From positions 5,740,426 through 5,804,425 of the forward strand of contig SJPJ01000001.1 of the NCBI GenBank assembly GCA_007859835.1: a stretch of DNA of 64,000 nucleotides, given 5' to 3'. Source of the stretch: Novipirellula herctigrandis. Lineage in GTDB: Bacteria; Planctomycetota; Planctomycetia; Pirellulales; Pirellulaceae. Positions 9,171 to 18,236 of the stretch are shown here, in pieces (positions within the stretch are counted from its first letter, which is position 1; every line of letters starts with the position of its first letter). The notes below the pieces were generated by a model. The model was not told the origin of the DNA and made no database searches. It was given only the letters and a program-made list of their open reading frames with translations. A program made the position numbers and the translations under genes.

Positions 9171-10607
9171 CTAGACATTCACTTCGACACTCAAATCACC
9201 ACTGTCGCCGTATCGTTGGCGGATCGGTTCGATGTGTTCTTCGATAAATTCATCGACTTGCTCAGGAGCCCGGCCGACGAAATCGAGCGGATTGGTAGCG
9301 GCGTCGAGATCGACTTTTGCAAAGGCCTCGTCACCTCGCAATCGATCCATCAAATCGTTCGCTTCGCCTTCGGCTTTCACACGCCGCGCTGCCTCGACAC
9401 TGTGTACACGAATGCGTTCATGAAGCTCTTGTCGGTCGCCTCCCGCGGAGACGGCTTTCATCATGATGTTTTCGGTCGCCATAAAGGGTAACTCGGCTGC
9501 CAAGTTCTTCGCAATCGTTTTGGGGTAAACGACCAAACCATCGGCGACGTTTTGCATCAGCACAAGCGATGCATCGATCGCCAAGAATGATTGTGGGATT
9601 ACCAACCGACGATTGGCACTGTCGTCGAGCGTACGTTCCATCCACTGAGTCGCGACGGTCATCGCGGGACTACTCTGCATACTCATGACAAACCGGGTCA
9701 GTGAACAAATTCGCTCGCTTCGCATTGGATTCCGTTTGTAGGCCATTGCCGAGCTGCCGATTTGTTTTTCCTCGAACGGTTCTTCGAGTTCTTTGCGATT
9801 GGCGAGAAGCCGCAGGTCGGTGGCCGTTTTATGAAGACTTTGGGCGACGCCGGACAAGGCATCAAGAATTTGGCTGTCGACTTTTCGCGGATAGGTTTGT
9901 CCGGTTACCGCATAGGTCTTGTCGAATCCAAGTTTTTTTGAAACCAACGCTTCCAGCTGGCGGACTTTTCCATGGTCGCCTTCGAATAGCTCCAAAAAAC
10001 TTGCCTGCGTCCCGGTGGTGCCTTTGGCGCTGCGGGCACATAGCGTGTCGATCCTGTGTTCGATTTCGTGTAAATCGAGTACGAGATCGTAAATCCACAA
10101 GCAGCACCGTTTGCCGACCGTCGTTGGCTGAGCGGGTTGAAGGTGGGTGAAGCCGAGGCAGGGCAGGGCACGTTCGGCTTTGGCGAATTCGCTCATACAG
10201 AGAATTGTGGAGGCCAAGCGGCGGGCTACCAGCCGGAGTCCCTCGCGAAGGAGAACCAAATCGGCATTGTCGGTGACAAAACAGCTGGTCGCACCCAAGT
10301 GGATGATCGGCTTGGCGTCGGGGCATTGTTCGCCGTACGCTTCGACATGTGCCATCACGTCATGGCGCCGAATTCGCTCGAATTTTGCCGCGACATGAAG
10401 GTTGAGGTTGGATTGGAATTTGCGTAACTGTGCGATTTGAAGGTCCGAAATCGGCAATCCGAGCTCCTGCTCGCTTTCCGCCAACGCAATCCAAAGGCTT
10501 CGCCAAGTCGAAATTCGCCGTTCGGGCCCCCACAAATGGGCCATTTCGGTGGACGAATATCGTTCAATTAACGGGTTTTGGTAGGGGCGTTGGGGCGTAT
10601 CTGTCAT
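9171..10607 (-). CDS. purB: Adenylosuccinate lyase
   Basis: PurB cleaves SAICAR and adenylosuccinate in purine synthesis, releasing fumarate. The 478-residue protein has the fumarase/aspartase superfamily signature [17 protein letters not shown], the substrate loop [13 protein letters not shown] and the [12 protein letters not shown] region. ATG 10607 ([19 protein letters not shown]) is preferred over the longer frame because alignment to the family begins here. Its TAG stop is made from the right-hand CTAG duplication of the IS element; before insertion the two convergent stop codons were separated by only one base. Confidence 0.96.
   Translation of the reverse strand: MTDTPQRPYQNPLIERYSSTEMAHLWGPERRISTWRSLWIALAESEQELGLPISDLQIAQLRKFQSNLNLHVAAKFERIRRHDVMAHVEAYGEQCPDAKPIIHLGATSCFVTDNADLVLLREGLRLVARRLASTILCMSEFAKAERALPCLGFTHLQPAQPTTVGKRCCLWIYDLVLDLHEIEHRIDTLCARSAKGTTGTQASFLELFEGDHGKVRQLEALVSKKLGFDKTYAVTGQTYPRKVDSQILDALSGVAQSLHKTATDLRLLANRKELEEPFEEKQIGSSAMAYKRNPMRSERICSLTRFVMSMQSSPAMTVATQWMERTLDDSANRRLVIPQSFLAIDASLVLMQNVADGLVVYPKTIAKNLAAELPFMATENIMMKAVSAGGDRQELHERIRVHSVEAARRVKAEGEANDLMDRLRGDEAFAKVDLDAATNPLDFVGRAPEQVDEFIEEHIEPIRQRYGDSGDLSVEVNV
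10157..10168 (+). repeat. Dispersed G-rich micro-repeat (purB copy)
   Basis: GGCAGGGCAGGG lies inside purB on the opposite strand and codes for LPCL next to the conserved [13 protein letters not shown]. Because the protein fits the family length here, this copy may be chance; it is listed with lower confidence. Confidence 0.35.
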
Positions 10608-10720
10608 TCTATCTTGGTTATAAGGCGTTTCAGGACCATATCGAGTTCGATAACATACTGTCTGGCGGACAGCTGGCAAATCATGCCACCCCCTCACAGG
10701 TAAACATCACCGGATTTTGA

Positions 10721-12826
10721 ATGTACTGTTCTAATAGCTCGCTCGTGCGTTTCTTTCTCAGTTTCTGCTTCGTTGTTGGATGGATCACGGTGGTGACGAT
10801 TTCGGTCAGCGAGGCCCAAGACGCGGCTGTGGCCCAAGACGCGACTGCGGATACGGAAGTTGAAGTTGCTGCGGATACGGAAGTTGCTGCGGATACGGAA
10901 GTTGCTGTGGATACGGAAGTTGCTGTGGATACGGAAGTTGCTGAAACGAAGAGTGATGAACCGGCAGCGGCCGATTACACACCCGCGATCAAACTGCTTC
11001 CAGATTCTGTCGCTGGGCTAGCACGCATCCCCAGTGTGCCGGATTTCTGCAAAGCTTGGCGAAAGACGCATTTTGGCAGTCTGATGCAAGCCCCTGAGAT
11101 GCAGCCGTTTATCGAAGCGCAACACGAACGGGCCAAGAGCTATTTCGAATCATTGGACAAACGCGTCGGGCTAAATCCAGACGACCTTTATCACATCGCA
11201 TCGGGTGAAGCGGTGGTGGCATGGTTGCCGTTTGAAAAAGACAATCGGCGCCCGTTTTCTTTGGTCGTCATCGCTGATGTTCGTGGCAAAAGCAAAGAGG
11301 CAAACGATGCGATCAGAAAAATCGATGAAGAACTCAAAGCAAATGACGCAACACGGCAGGATATTGAACATCGCGGCCACACGATCCGTGTCTACAAGAC
11401 GAAGCAGAAACCAGGGCAAATCAAGATCGAGCAAATTGCGATCACTTTAGATGACACTCGGATCATTGCCGCCGACCGAGACACCGTCGTAAGCGATTTG
11501 CTCGATGTAATCGCTGGCGAATCAGAAACAAAATCGATCAGCGAATTGCCAGAGTTTCGAGATGTGCTGACGCGGTCGAGCCGAGCGATGCAGGGGCCGT
11601 TTATCGAAGGCGGCAGCACGGTTGCGGTCGAATGGTTTGCTCATCCTTTTGAGATGGGACGGATTTTGCGAGAAACCTTCGAAGTTGATCGCGGGACTCA
11701 GATCGACATCTTGAAGTTGTTGGAAAATCAAGGATTCAATGCCTTGAAAGCAGCAGGCGGAATCGTCGCGATTGCTGGGACCAAGTACGACTTATTGCAC
11801 CGCGGATTCGTCCTTGCACCGGCGACGACCAAATTGTCGAGCAAGTACGAAAAAGCGGCACGCATGCTCCAATTCGCGAACGAGGGGATCGGTGTGATTC
11901 CCGCATGGATTGGCGAGGACTCGGCCAGTGTGGGGCGACTTCGCTGGAAGATCGAAGAAGCGTTTTTAGCGTCTGAGACGCTTGTGAACGAGGCGTTTGA
12001 TGACAACATCTTTGCCCCAACCTTGGAGGGCATCCGAGACGACCAGGATGGGCCTCAGATCGACATCCTGCAGAACGTCTTACCTGCATTTGGTGATGAA
12101 ATTCTATTGATCACCGACAATGTCATGCCTGCGGATACTAACTCCGAAAGAATGCTTGTTGCGATCCGATTGAAAAACGCCGATGCGATTCAAACTGCGA
12201 TTCGCAAGGCAATGGAAGTGGAGCCTGATGCAAGTCAGGTGGATGTCGTGCCAGGGGTCGAAATTTGGAAAGTCCAACGCGGCGAGTCGAGCGACAACAG
12301 TTTTGAAGAAGATATTTTTGGTGATCTGGGGTTTGAAGAGGAAGAGGCCGAAGAAGTTGCTCCGTTGCTAGATCATTGGGCGATCGCAATGGTCGGTAAG
12401 GGAGCCGGTTCACAGCACCCTTACTTGATGTTTTCGAGTCATCCCGAGCTTTTGATCGAGACTGCCAAGCGAATTACGCAGGGCCAAGCAGGTGGCTTCG
12501 CGTCGCTTCCGGAGGTGATGAGAGTGGCAGCTGCGTTCGAGGATCTTGGGGCCGACGAAGTTTCGTTTGCTCGCATTGGGCGAAGCAAGTTGTCGCTAAG
12601 AGCCAAGTATGAATTGCTTCGACAAGGAAAGCTCCGCGAGAGCGATTCGATCATGGCGACTGTCATTCGTCGATTGTTTCAAGACGAAAGCGAAGAAGAT
12701 CCGGCCAAGTTGGATACCGCAAAATTGCCCCCCATTGCGAAGATTGAAAAGTATCTTCCTGATGGGGGCAACTACTTTAAGTCCGAGAAAGACGGCTGGT
12801 CAATCAACGGCTTTATGTTGAAGTAA
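10721..12826 (+). CDS. Secreted hypothetical protein with 18-bp coding repeats
   Basis: The 701-residue product starts with a signal peptide (hydrophobic residues 10-28, likely cleavage after SEA). A low-complexity segment follows, with repeated (A/V)DTEVA units made by 18-bp tandem DNA repeats at 10868-10939. The main body begins YTPAIKLLPDSVAGLARIPS and continues through several alpha/beta stretches (for example EAVVAWLPFEKDNRRPFSLV and TRIIAADRDTVVSDLLDVI). The pattern resembles DUF3352-like periplasmic proteins that test substrate 'scores', but this is weak. It stands alone between the divergent purB and convergent nrnA genes. No catalytic motif is recognised. Confidence 0.65.
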   Translation: MYCSNSSLVRFFLSFCFVVGWITVVTISVSEAQDAAVAQDATADTEVEVAADTEVAADTEVAVDTEVAVDTEVAETKSDEPAAADYTPAIKLLPDSVAGLARIPSVPDFCKAWRKTHFGSLMQAPEMQPFIEAQHERAKSYFESLDKRVGLNPDDLYHIASGEAVVAWLPFEKDNRRPFSLVVIADVRGKSKEANDAIRKIDEELKANDATRQDIEHRGHTIRVYKTKQKPGQIKIEQIAITLDDTRIIAADRDTVVSDLLDVIAGESETKSISELPEFRDVLTRSSRAMQGPFIEGGSTVAVEWFAHPFEMGRILRETFEVDRGTQIDILKLLENQGFNALKAAGGIVAIAGTKYDLLHRGFVLAPATTKLSSKYEKAARMLQFANEGIGVIPAWIGEDSASVGRLRWKIEEAFLASETLVNEAFDDNIFAPTLEGIRDDQDGPQIDILQNVLPAFGDEILLITDNVMPADTNSERMLVAIRLKNADAIQTAIRKAMEVEPDASQVDVVPGVEIWKVQRGESSDNSFEEDIFGDLGFEEEEAEEVAPLLDHWAIAMVGKGAGSQHPYLMFSSHPELLIETAKRITQGQAGGFASLPEVMRVAAAFEDLGADEVSFARIGRSKLSLRAKYELLRQGKLRESDSIMATVIRRLFQDESEEDPAKLDTAKLPPIAKIEKYLPDGGNYFKSEKDGWSINGFMLK
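10847..10939 (+). repeat. 18-bp tandem repeat in coding sequence
   Basis: Four consecutive units of GCTGYGGATACGGAAGTT occupy 10868-10939. The first two have C and the last two T at the sixth base. A related 21-bp partial unit precedes them at 10847-10867. They encode AADTEV/AVDTEV. Copy number is likely to vary between strains by slippage. Confidence 0.85.
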
Positions 12827-12943
12827 AGTTTGAGTTTAGGCGTTCGAATTCACCCTTTCGCCTGTGACTGGCGCCAGGCGTGGAAGGTATCGACGCAGGG
12901 CGAGAAAGGTATGCTCGGAGCAACCCAAAGGGTTGGATTCCCA

Positions 12944-13936
12944 CTAAGTGGTCGCTTTACGAACTGCTTCGATGACGACCGGCAACACTTTCGCCTTGAC
13001 ATCGTCGAGCGTCCCTTCTTGGAACGCTCCGGCAGCTGCCTTGTGACCACCACCGCCAAATATTTGAGCGATTTCGTTGCAATCCATGTCACAGCGACTT
13101 CGGAAGCTCAACTTGAAGCCGCCACGAAGTTGCCCCACAAAAATCACCGCAGCTTTGGTGCCTTGCACGGCTAAGGTCAAATTGATTGCGTCTTCGGTAT
13201 CACTTGGCTCCGCACCGACTTTGACGAAGTCCTCTTTTTCGACGTGCGTGTACATTAGCGCGCCGTCGACTTCCGACTGAGTTCGCGAGAGTATTAAACC
13301 TCGCAAACGCAAACGCCCAAGTGTGTCTCGTTCGTAAAGATCGCTGTAGATCTCACTTGGCACGACACCCGCATCGACCAATCTTGCAACGATACGATAG
13401 GTTTCAGGCGTTACGCTACCGAACCGGAACCATCCGGTGTCGGTCGCGATGGCGGCGAATAGCGGCATCGCCATGCTTCGTGTCAAGGGAACACCGAGCG
13501 CGTCGGCGGCTTGCACGACGAGGTGTCCGGTCGCTTCGGCTTGGTAGTCCTTGTACATCGTGGCGCCAATGTCATCTTCGCCAACGTGGTGGTCGACGAT
13601 GATTTTGTCGGCTCGTGATGATCGAATCACGTCGCCCATGTCACCTAGTTGCGCCCATGCACTGGTATCGAGAATCATGATGCAGTCGCAGGAAATGTCT
13701 TCAGCTTCGACATTGTCACCAAGCACTTCAATATTGCTGGCAGGGTCGAGAAATTGCAGAGCGGTGGGTGTGCGATGGGCATTGATAATTCGTACCTTCT
13801 TGCCAATCGTTCTTAGCACTTCGGCCATCCCGAGTTCGCTTCCCAACGCGTCGCAGTCAGGTCGGATATGGCTAACAAGGACAAACGATTCGTAGTGGCT
13901 GATTTGATTGACAAAGGCTTTCCATTGGGCACCCAT
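12944..13936 (-). CDS. DHH-family phosphoesterase, NrnA-like
   Basis: The 330-residue protein belongs to the DHH/DHHA1 family that includes NrnA, which degrades short oligoribonucleotides and pAp. Motifs are SHIRPDCDALGSELG near residue 23, MILDTSAWAQLGD, IVDHHVGEDD (the DHH motif) and the C-terminal substrate loop GGGGHKAAAGAF. Metal binding by these Asp and His residues is known for the family. The start ATG (13934-13936) overlaps the ribF stop by one base (TAATG), so the two are translationally coupled. In bacteria this family is often next to ribF or rbfA/truB, which fits. Confidence 0.9.
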   Translation of the reverse strand: MGAQWKAFVNQISHYESFVLVSHIRPDCDALGSELGMAEVLRTIGKKVRIINAHRTPTALQFLDPASNIEVLGDNVEAEDISCDCIMILDTSAWAQLGDMGDVIRSSRADKIIVDHHVGEDDIGATMYKDYQAEATGHLVVQAADALGVPLTRSMAMPLFAAIATDTGWFRFGSVTPETYRIVARLVDAGVVPSEIYSDLYERDTLGRLRLRGLILSRTQSEVDGALMYTHVEKEDFVKVGAEPSDTEDAINLTLAVQGTKAAVIFVGQLRGGFKLSFRSRCDMDCNEIAQIFGGGGHKAAAGAFQEGTLDDVKAKVLPVVIEAVRKATT

Positions 13937-14877
13937 TAGGCTTTACTTTCGGATTGGAAGAGAGAGATGCGAATTGATTCAATGTCGCGTTTTAATTGCG
14001 AGACGAGTTGTTCAGGTGAGTCAAACCGCCGAGTGTCACGCACTCGAGTGATGAAGTCAACCATCAGCTCGCGGTCATAAAGGTCCCCATTGTAATCCAA
14101 CAAATGGATTTCGATTTTTAAATCGGGTTGATCGTCAAAAGTTGGATTCGGCCCGATATGAATTGCCGCTTTATGGCGTTCGTCTCCGACAATTGCATAC
14201 CCGCCATAAACTCCATCACTTGGCACCAATACGTCGATGTCATGTAAATTGGCTGTGGGGAAACCGATTTTTTTTCCGCGTCCAACTCCGTGAGCGACTT
14301 TTCCGCGAATGCGGTGAGGATGCCCCAGCAGGCTGATTGCTGGATTCATATTCCCGGCCGAAATGAGGTCGCGAATCCGAGTGCTGCTTATCATCAGATC
14401 GGAATCTCGCGAGGGCTGGGCAATCGACAATTCGACGCCGCCTTCGTCGCAAAGTGATTGAAGCGTTTGGATATCGCCGCCGCGGTTTCGTCCAAAGAAA
14501 AAATTGGGGCCCTCGACAATCCCACGAGCCGCGAGCTGCTGCTGGACGAGCGAGGCAAAAAACTCGGTTGCCGATAGGTTCAAAAAGGTTTTGTTGGTCG
14601 GAATGACGACGAGGAAATCGGTTCCATGTTCACCGAGCAATTCGGCTCGTCGTTCAAGCCACGTCAATGTTGGGGGCACCTGATCCGGTCTCAGAATTGC
14701 CGCTGGATGCGGGTCAAATGCAACGGCGACGACGGGACCATCAAAGGCATGTGCCATCCGCTTGGCCTGGCGAATCAAAACGGCGTGGCCTTTATGGACG
14801 CCGTCAAAGTTGCCGATCGTGATCACTCCATGGCGTGCCGCATCGGTAATTTCTTCGAGCGGTACGATTTTGGTCAC
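13936..14877 (-). CDS. ribF: Bifunctional riboflavin kinase / FMN adenylyltransferase
   Basis: RibF converts riboflavin to FMN and then FAD. The N-terminal adenylyltransferase domain shows GVITIGNFDGVHKGHAVLI with the GxFDGxHxGH nucleotide site, and the segment ISSTRIRDLISAGN. The C-terminal kinase domain starts RGKVAHGVGRGKKIGFPTAN. At 313 residues it has the normal length. It lies 58 bp after nnrD in transcription order and overlaps the nrnA-like gene by one base. A G-rich repeat copy is in the gap between nnrD and ribF. Confidence 0.95.
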   Translation of the reverse strand: MTKIVPLEEITDAARHGVITIGNFDGVHKGHAVLIRQAKRMAHAFDGPVVAVAFDPHPAAILRPDQVPPTLTWLERRAELLGEHGTDFLVVIPTNKTFLNLSATEFFASLVQQQLAARGIVEGPNFFFGRNRGGDIQTLQSLCDEGGVELSIAQPSRDSDLMISSTRIRDLISAGNMNPAISLLGHPHRIRGKVAHGVGRGKKIGFPTANLHDIDVLVPSDGVYGGYAIVGDERHKAAIHIGPNPTFDDQPDLKIEIHLLDYNGDLYDRELMVDFITRVRDTRRFDSPEQLVSQLKRDIESIRISLFQSESKA

Positions 14878-14895
14878 AGTGGTTGCAAACGAAAC

Positions 14896-14916
14896 GGGGC
14901 AGAGCAGGGGAGTAGG
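14896..14916 (+). repeat. Dispersed G-rich micro-repeat, intergenic copy
   Basis: GGGGCAGAGCAGGGGAGTAG occupies 14896-14915 between nnrD and ribF, a few bases upstream of the ribF start on the opposite strand. It contains the GGGCAG and GAGCAGGG variants seen at the other copies. Confidence 0.5.
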
Positions 14917-14935
14917 ACGATCGGGCCATTATGAA

Positions 14936-15808
14936 CTAAATCGTTCCGTTTTCGTAGGCCGCAGTCAACTTTGGAATCGCCAGCAACAATTCGAGGGCTG
15001 TCATCCCCGCTTGGCCATGCGTTTTGGCGGCCTCATCGCCTGCTGCGCCATGCAGCCAAACGCCCAACCGAGCAGCGTCCCACGGTGACATCCCTTGCCC
15101 CAGCAGCGAAGTGATCATGCCTGCTAAAACGTCACCGGTCCCGCCAGTGGCCATCCCCGGATTGCCATTGTCGTTGGTCCAACGTTGTTCGGGGGCGACC
15201 ACAACGGTGGGGCCCCCTTTGACGACAATCGTGACGTTGTGTTGAGCCGCCAAGGCTTGAGCGGCGTCGATTTGTCCATCACGCTCGGAGGGGGCGACAC
15301 CGGTCAAACGCAAGAGTTCTCCTGGGTGCGGAGTCAATACGATCGGCCCGGCATCGGACGTGGCTGTCGTTGGCCATCCCATTGTTGCGAGACAGTTGAT
15401 TGCATCAGCGTCAAAAACTCGCTTGCGATTTCGTTGCCGAAGTAACAGTCGAACAACTTCGATCGCTCCCTCGCTCGTTGACATCCCTGGGCCACAGCCA
15501 ATCGCATCAAAGGGGCCGATCCGCTGGGTCAATTCCGATACTGCGTCAGTGCAAAATTGTCCTTGGCTATTCTGCTTGAGCGGAATGGTCATCAAACATG
15601 GGTGAAACGAAGCGACGGTTTCGAGGCATCGATCGGGGACGGCCGCGGAGACGAGGCCCGATCCGGTGTGCAATGCAGCAATCGCCGAAAGGGAGATTGA
15701 ACCGGCCATTCCTCGCGAGCCACCAATCAACAGAACCCGGCCAAGGTCGCCTTTGTGGGCGTCCGACGCACGAGTCGGAAAGGGAAGCGGAGGAGGCATT
15801 GGTTTCAC
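14936..15808 (-). CDS. nnrD: ADP-dependent (S)-NAD(P)H-hydrate dehydratase
   Basis: This 290-residue protein repairs hydrated NAD(P)H. It has the ribokinase-like YjeF C-terminal fold: VLLIGGSRGMAGSISLSA near the start, CGPGMST, LTPHPGELLRLTG and the nucleotide loop NPGMATGGTGDVLAGMITSL. The epimerase (NnrE) domain that is fused to it in many bacteria is missing, so this is the stand-alone form. The start could be Met 1 (15808) or Met 4. It is the first gene of an apparent nnrD-ribF-nrnA run on the minus strand. Confidence 0.93.
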   Translation of the reverse strand: MKPMPPPLPFPTRASDAHKGDLGRVLLIGGSRGMAGSISLSAIAALHTGSGLVSAAVPDRCLETVASFHPCLMTIPLKQNSQGQFCTDAVSELTQRIGPFDAIGCGPGMSTSEGAIEVVRLLLRQRNRKRVFDADAINCLATMGWPTTATSDAGPIVLTPHPGELLRLTGVAPSERDGQIDAAQALAAQHNVTIVVKGGPTVVVAPEQRWTNDNGNPGMATGGTGDVLAGMITSLLGQGMSPWDAARLGVWLHGAAGDEAAKTHGQAGMTALELLLAIPKLTAAYENGTI

Positions 15809-15994
15809 TTAGGGGACGAGCTCGAAGAGGAATCGGTTCACATTATACGTCGGTTGCGTTTTCCTAGTCCTTTGTCTCAGTTTAATTTGGGAATTTAGGA
15901 TGTAGCGTAAGTCGTCGAGTCTTTCGGCATTTTCCAGTACAGGCCAAAACGCTTCACGATTTTCATTGCCCTTAGATGGAGCTGCAGCGGAATT

Positions 15995-16876
15995 CTAGCC
16001 TCGGTGCTGCAATTGGCGGATCACGGTTCCTGCCAAGTAACCGCCCTTAAAGCCTGCGTCAATGTTCACCACAGCCACGTTGGCGGCACAACTACTAAGC
16101 ATTCCTAGCAGCGGCGTCAAACCACCGAGTGTTGCTCCGTAACCGACACTCGTTGGAACCGCAAAAATTGGACACGCTAAGTGCCCGGCCACCGCCGCAG
16201 GCAAGGCTCCTTCCATTCCGGCAATCACGATCACGGCGGACGCTTTACGAAGTTTGGGGACAGCCGCAATCAACCGCTGTGGACCGGCGACCCCAATGTC
16301 ATCGAATCGCGTCGTGGGGATTCCCATCCATTTAAGCGTTTCCATCGCCTCTTCGGCCACTGGCGCGTCGGTGCTACCAGCGGTCACAACGGCAGCGTGA
16401 AAAATATTTTCGGAGAATTCGGTCGGAGCAGGGCAGGGGGCTTCACCACTTTCCACCGTTTTTTCGCCGGTTCGGAACGTCCGGCCGAGGGCGTTGTGGT
16501 GTCCATTCGGAAAATGGTTTCGCAGCGTTTCGGCGGCGTTGGGAGCGACCCGCGTCGCCAAAGCTTGTTGTCCCGCGGTCAGCTGAGTTTCAATAATCCG
16601 GATCAGAAGGTCGGCGTTCTTCCCTTCTCCAAAAATGACCTCGCCAAACCCACACCGGCTCTGACGTCCCAAATCGACCGTTGCCCCGTCAATTTGCTGC
16701 ATTTGGTCCTTTGGATTCTCGGGTGACGAGAGTTTCAGGGCACTCATCGCATCAGCTACCGACGTGGTTCCGGCAGCGACTTGGGCAATAATTTGCCTCA
16801 GATTGGGGGGCAGTTTGGGCATGGGCGGTTGCGGCAAAGGGGATTCGTACTTCAAATTACGGCTGGTTCGTTTCAA
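15995..16876 (-). CDS. larB: LarB-like pyridinium-3,5-biscarboxylate mononucleotide synthase
   Basis: LarB carboxylates and hydrolyses nicotinate adenine dinucleotide in the first step of the nickel-pincer nucleotide cofactor pathway. The 293-residue protein has the LarB N-terminus (VAAGTTSVADAMSAL, ATVDLGRQSRCGFGEVIFG) and the PurE/AIR-carboxylase-like core (VVTAGSTDAPVAEEA, VIVIAGMEGALPAAVAG, PTSVGYGATLGGLTPLLGML). No larC, larE or larA lies in the window, so partner steps are encoded elsewhere or absent. It is divergent from argG with only 29 bp between the starts, so their promoters overlap or lie within the genes. A G-rich repeat copy encodes part of the APCPAPT linker. Confidence 0.9.
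   Translation of the reverse strand: MKRTSRNLKYESPLPQPPMPKLPPNLRQIIAQVAAGTTSVADAMSALKLSSPENPKDQMQQIDGATVDLGRQSRCGFGEVIFGEGKNADLLIRIIETQLTAGQQALATRVAPNAAETLRNHFPNGHHNALGRTFRTGEKTVESGEAPCPAPTEFSENIFHAAVVTAGSTDAPVAEEAMETLKWMGIPTTRFDDIGVAGPQRLIAAVPKLRKASAVIVIAGMEGALPAAVAGHLACPIFAVPTSVGYGATLGGLTPLLGMLSSCAANVAVVNIDAGFKGGYLAGTVIRQLQHRG
16426..16441 (+). repeat. Dispersed G-rich micro-repeat (larB copy)
   Basis: GAGCAGGGCAGGGGGC in larB (minus strand) encodes APCPAP in a non-conserved linker between the two halves of the protein. Confidence 0.5.
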
Positions 16877-16905
16877 GCCTCTTATTGTTGGTAGTTAACA
16901 TCGTA

Positions 16906-18120
16906 ATGAAAAGCTGCGTACTTGCTTACTCTGGTGGATTAGACACTTCCGTGATTCTTGGTTGGCTGCAGGACAAAGGCTACGATGTCCACGCGGTTTA
17001 TGTCGACTTGGGACAACCATGCGAAGACCGTGATGCGACGATGAAAAAGGCTCGCGATTGCGGTGCTAAATCGTCTCGCGTTGTGGATGTTCGTGAAGAA
17101 CTCTGTCGTGACTTCGCATTTCCTGTGCTCGCTTGGCAAGCCAAGTATGAGCAAATTTACCTGCTGGGCACCTCGATCGCTCGACCGCTGATCAGCAAGG
17201 TATGTCTCGAAGTTGCTCGTGAAGTCGGCGCGGTTGCCTATGCACATGGAGCGACCGGCAAGGGCAACGACCAATGCCGATTCCAACTCGCTGCGGAAGC
17301 TCTCGATCCGAATGTCGAAACAATCGCCCCATGGCGAATCCAAGAGTTTCGCGACGCCTTCCCGGGCCGAACCGAGCTGATCGCTTATTGTGCGGAAAAA
17401 AATATTCCGGTCAAAGCATCCACATCAAAGCCGTATAGCAGTGACGAAAACGTTCTGCACATTAGCTACGAAGCAGGCCAATTAGAAGAGTTGGATGTCA
17501 ACGGCGTGGAAATCGTTGATTTCGGGATGGGCGTCAGCCCGCAAGAAGCACCCGACAAAGCCGAAACGGTTACGATCGGAATCGAGTCGGGCGTACCGGT
17601 GATGCTCAATGGAAAGAACGTAAATGCGTTAGAGATGGTCGAGCAACTCAACATAATCGCAGGCCGCAACGGTATTGGCCGTATCGACATGGTTGAAAAC
17701 CGTTTTGTTGGCATGAAGAGTCGTGGTGTCTACGAGTCGCCGGGCATGACGGTATTGTACGACGCAGTCATGAACGTCGAGCAATTGACGATGGACCGCG
17801 ACTTGATGCACTTGCGCGACCGACTCGCACCGGAAGTTGCCGAAATGGTTTACTACGGTTTCTGGTACACGCCCAAGATGGATGCATTGTTGGCGTTCAT
17901 TCGCGAAGCCCAAAAACCGGTCACGGGCGAAGTGACGCTGAAACTATACAAAGGCAACATTTCCGTCGATTCGCGAAAGAGTGCGAATAGTTTGTACGAC
18001 GCCGAGATCGCAACGATGGAAGGTGGCGGATCGTATAACCAAGACGACGCCGAAGGTTTCCTTCGTATTCAAGGTCTTCCAAGCCGAGTTCAAGCTTCGG
18101 TTCGACCACGGAAGTATTAA
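16906..18120 (+). CDS. argG: Argininosuccinate synthase
   Basis: ArgG condenses citrulline and aspartate with ATP cleavage to form argininosuccinate. The 404-residue protein begins KSCVLAYSGGLDTSVILGWL with the N-type ATP pyrophosphatase P-loop (SGGLDTS), then YVDLGQPCED. The conserved AHGATGKGNDQCRFQL follows near residue 115. ATG 16906 is used because the family N-terminus starts here; the ATG at 16885 would add seven residues. No other arginine gene is adjacent. The next gene is convergent. Confidence 0.97.
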   Translation: MKSCVLAYSGGLDTSVILGWLQDKGYDVHAVYVDLGQPCEDRDATMKKARDCGAKSSRVVDVREELCRDFAFPVLAWQAKYEQIYLLGTSIARPLISKVCLEVAREVGAVAYAHGATGKGNDQCRFQLAAEALDPNVETIAPWRIQEFRDAFPGRTELIAYCAEKNIPVKASTSKPYSSDENVLHISYEAGQLEELDVNGVEIVDFGMGVSPQEAPDKAETVTIGIESGVPVMLNGKNVNALEMVEQLNIIAGRNGIGRIDMVENRFVGMKSRGVYESPGMTVLYDAVMNVEQLTMDRDLMHLRDRLAPEVAEMVYYGFWYTPKMDALLAFIREAQKPVTGEVTLKLYKGNISVDSRKSANSLYDAEIATMEGGGSYNQDDAEGFLRIQGLPSRVQASVRPRKY

Positions 18121-18236
18121 GCGAAGATAGGAGTTCGGTCTTTGGCGTGGTCTTACACTCGGACCTCTCTGGATCCTGAATTCAGCAATGTTGGTGGTTT
18201 GTGCATCGCTTGGTTTTTGCCAGATGCAGTTGCCAG

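Larger units (their letters stand above)
7525..9174 (-). mobile_element. IS701-like insertion sequence with CTAG target duplication
   Basis: The element proper is 7529-9170 (1642 bp). Its ends are perfect 13-bp inverted repeats, CTGGACAGCGCCA at 7529-7541 and its complement at 9158-9170, with a few further matches inward. Both sides are flanked by CTAG (7525-7528 and 9171-9174), which fits the 4-bp YTAR duplications reported for IS701. CTAG is itself palindromic, so the repeats look 17 bp long. It carries one transposase in two overlapping frames on the minus strand. It sits between the 3' ends of the NYN nuclease gene and purB and disrupts neither. The sharp ends and intact duplication suggest a fairly recent insertion. 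Confidence 0.92.

Noticed and set aside
8090-9247. Long plus-strand open frame through the IS element
   Set aside because: It is antisense to the two transposase frames and has no family similarity.
9090-9491. Plus-strand open frame across the IS end and purB
   Set aside because: Shadow of purB; crosses the IS boundary, so it cannot be a conserved gene.
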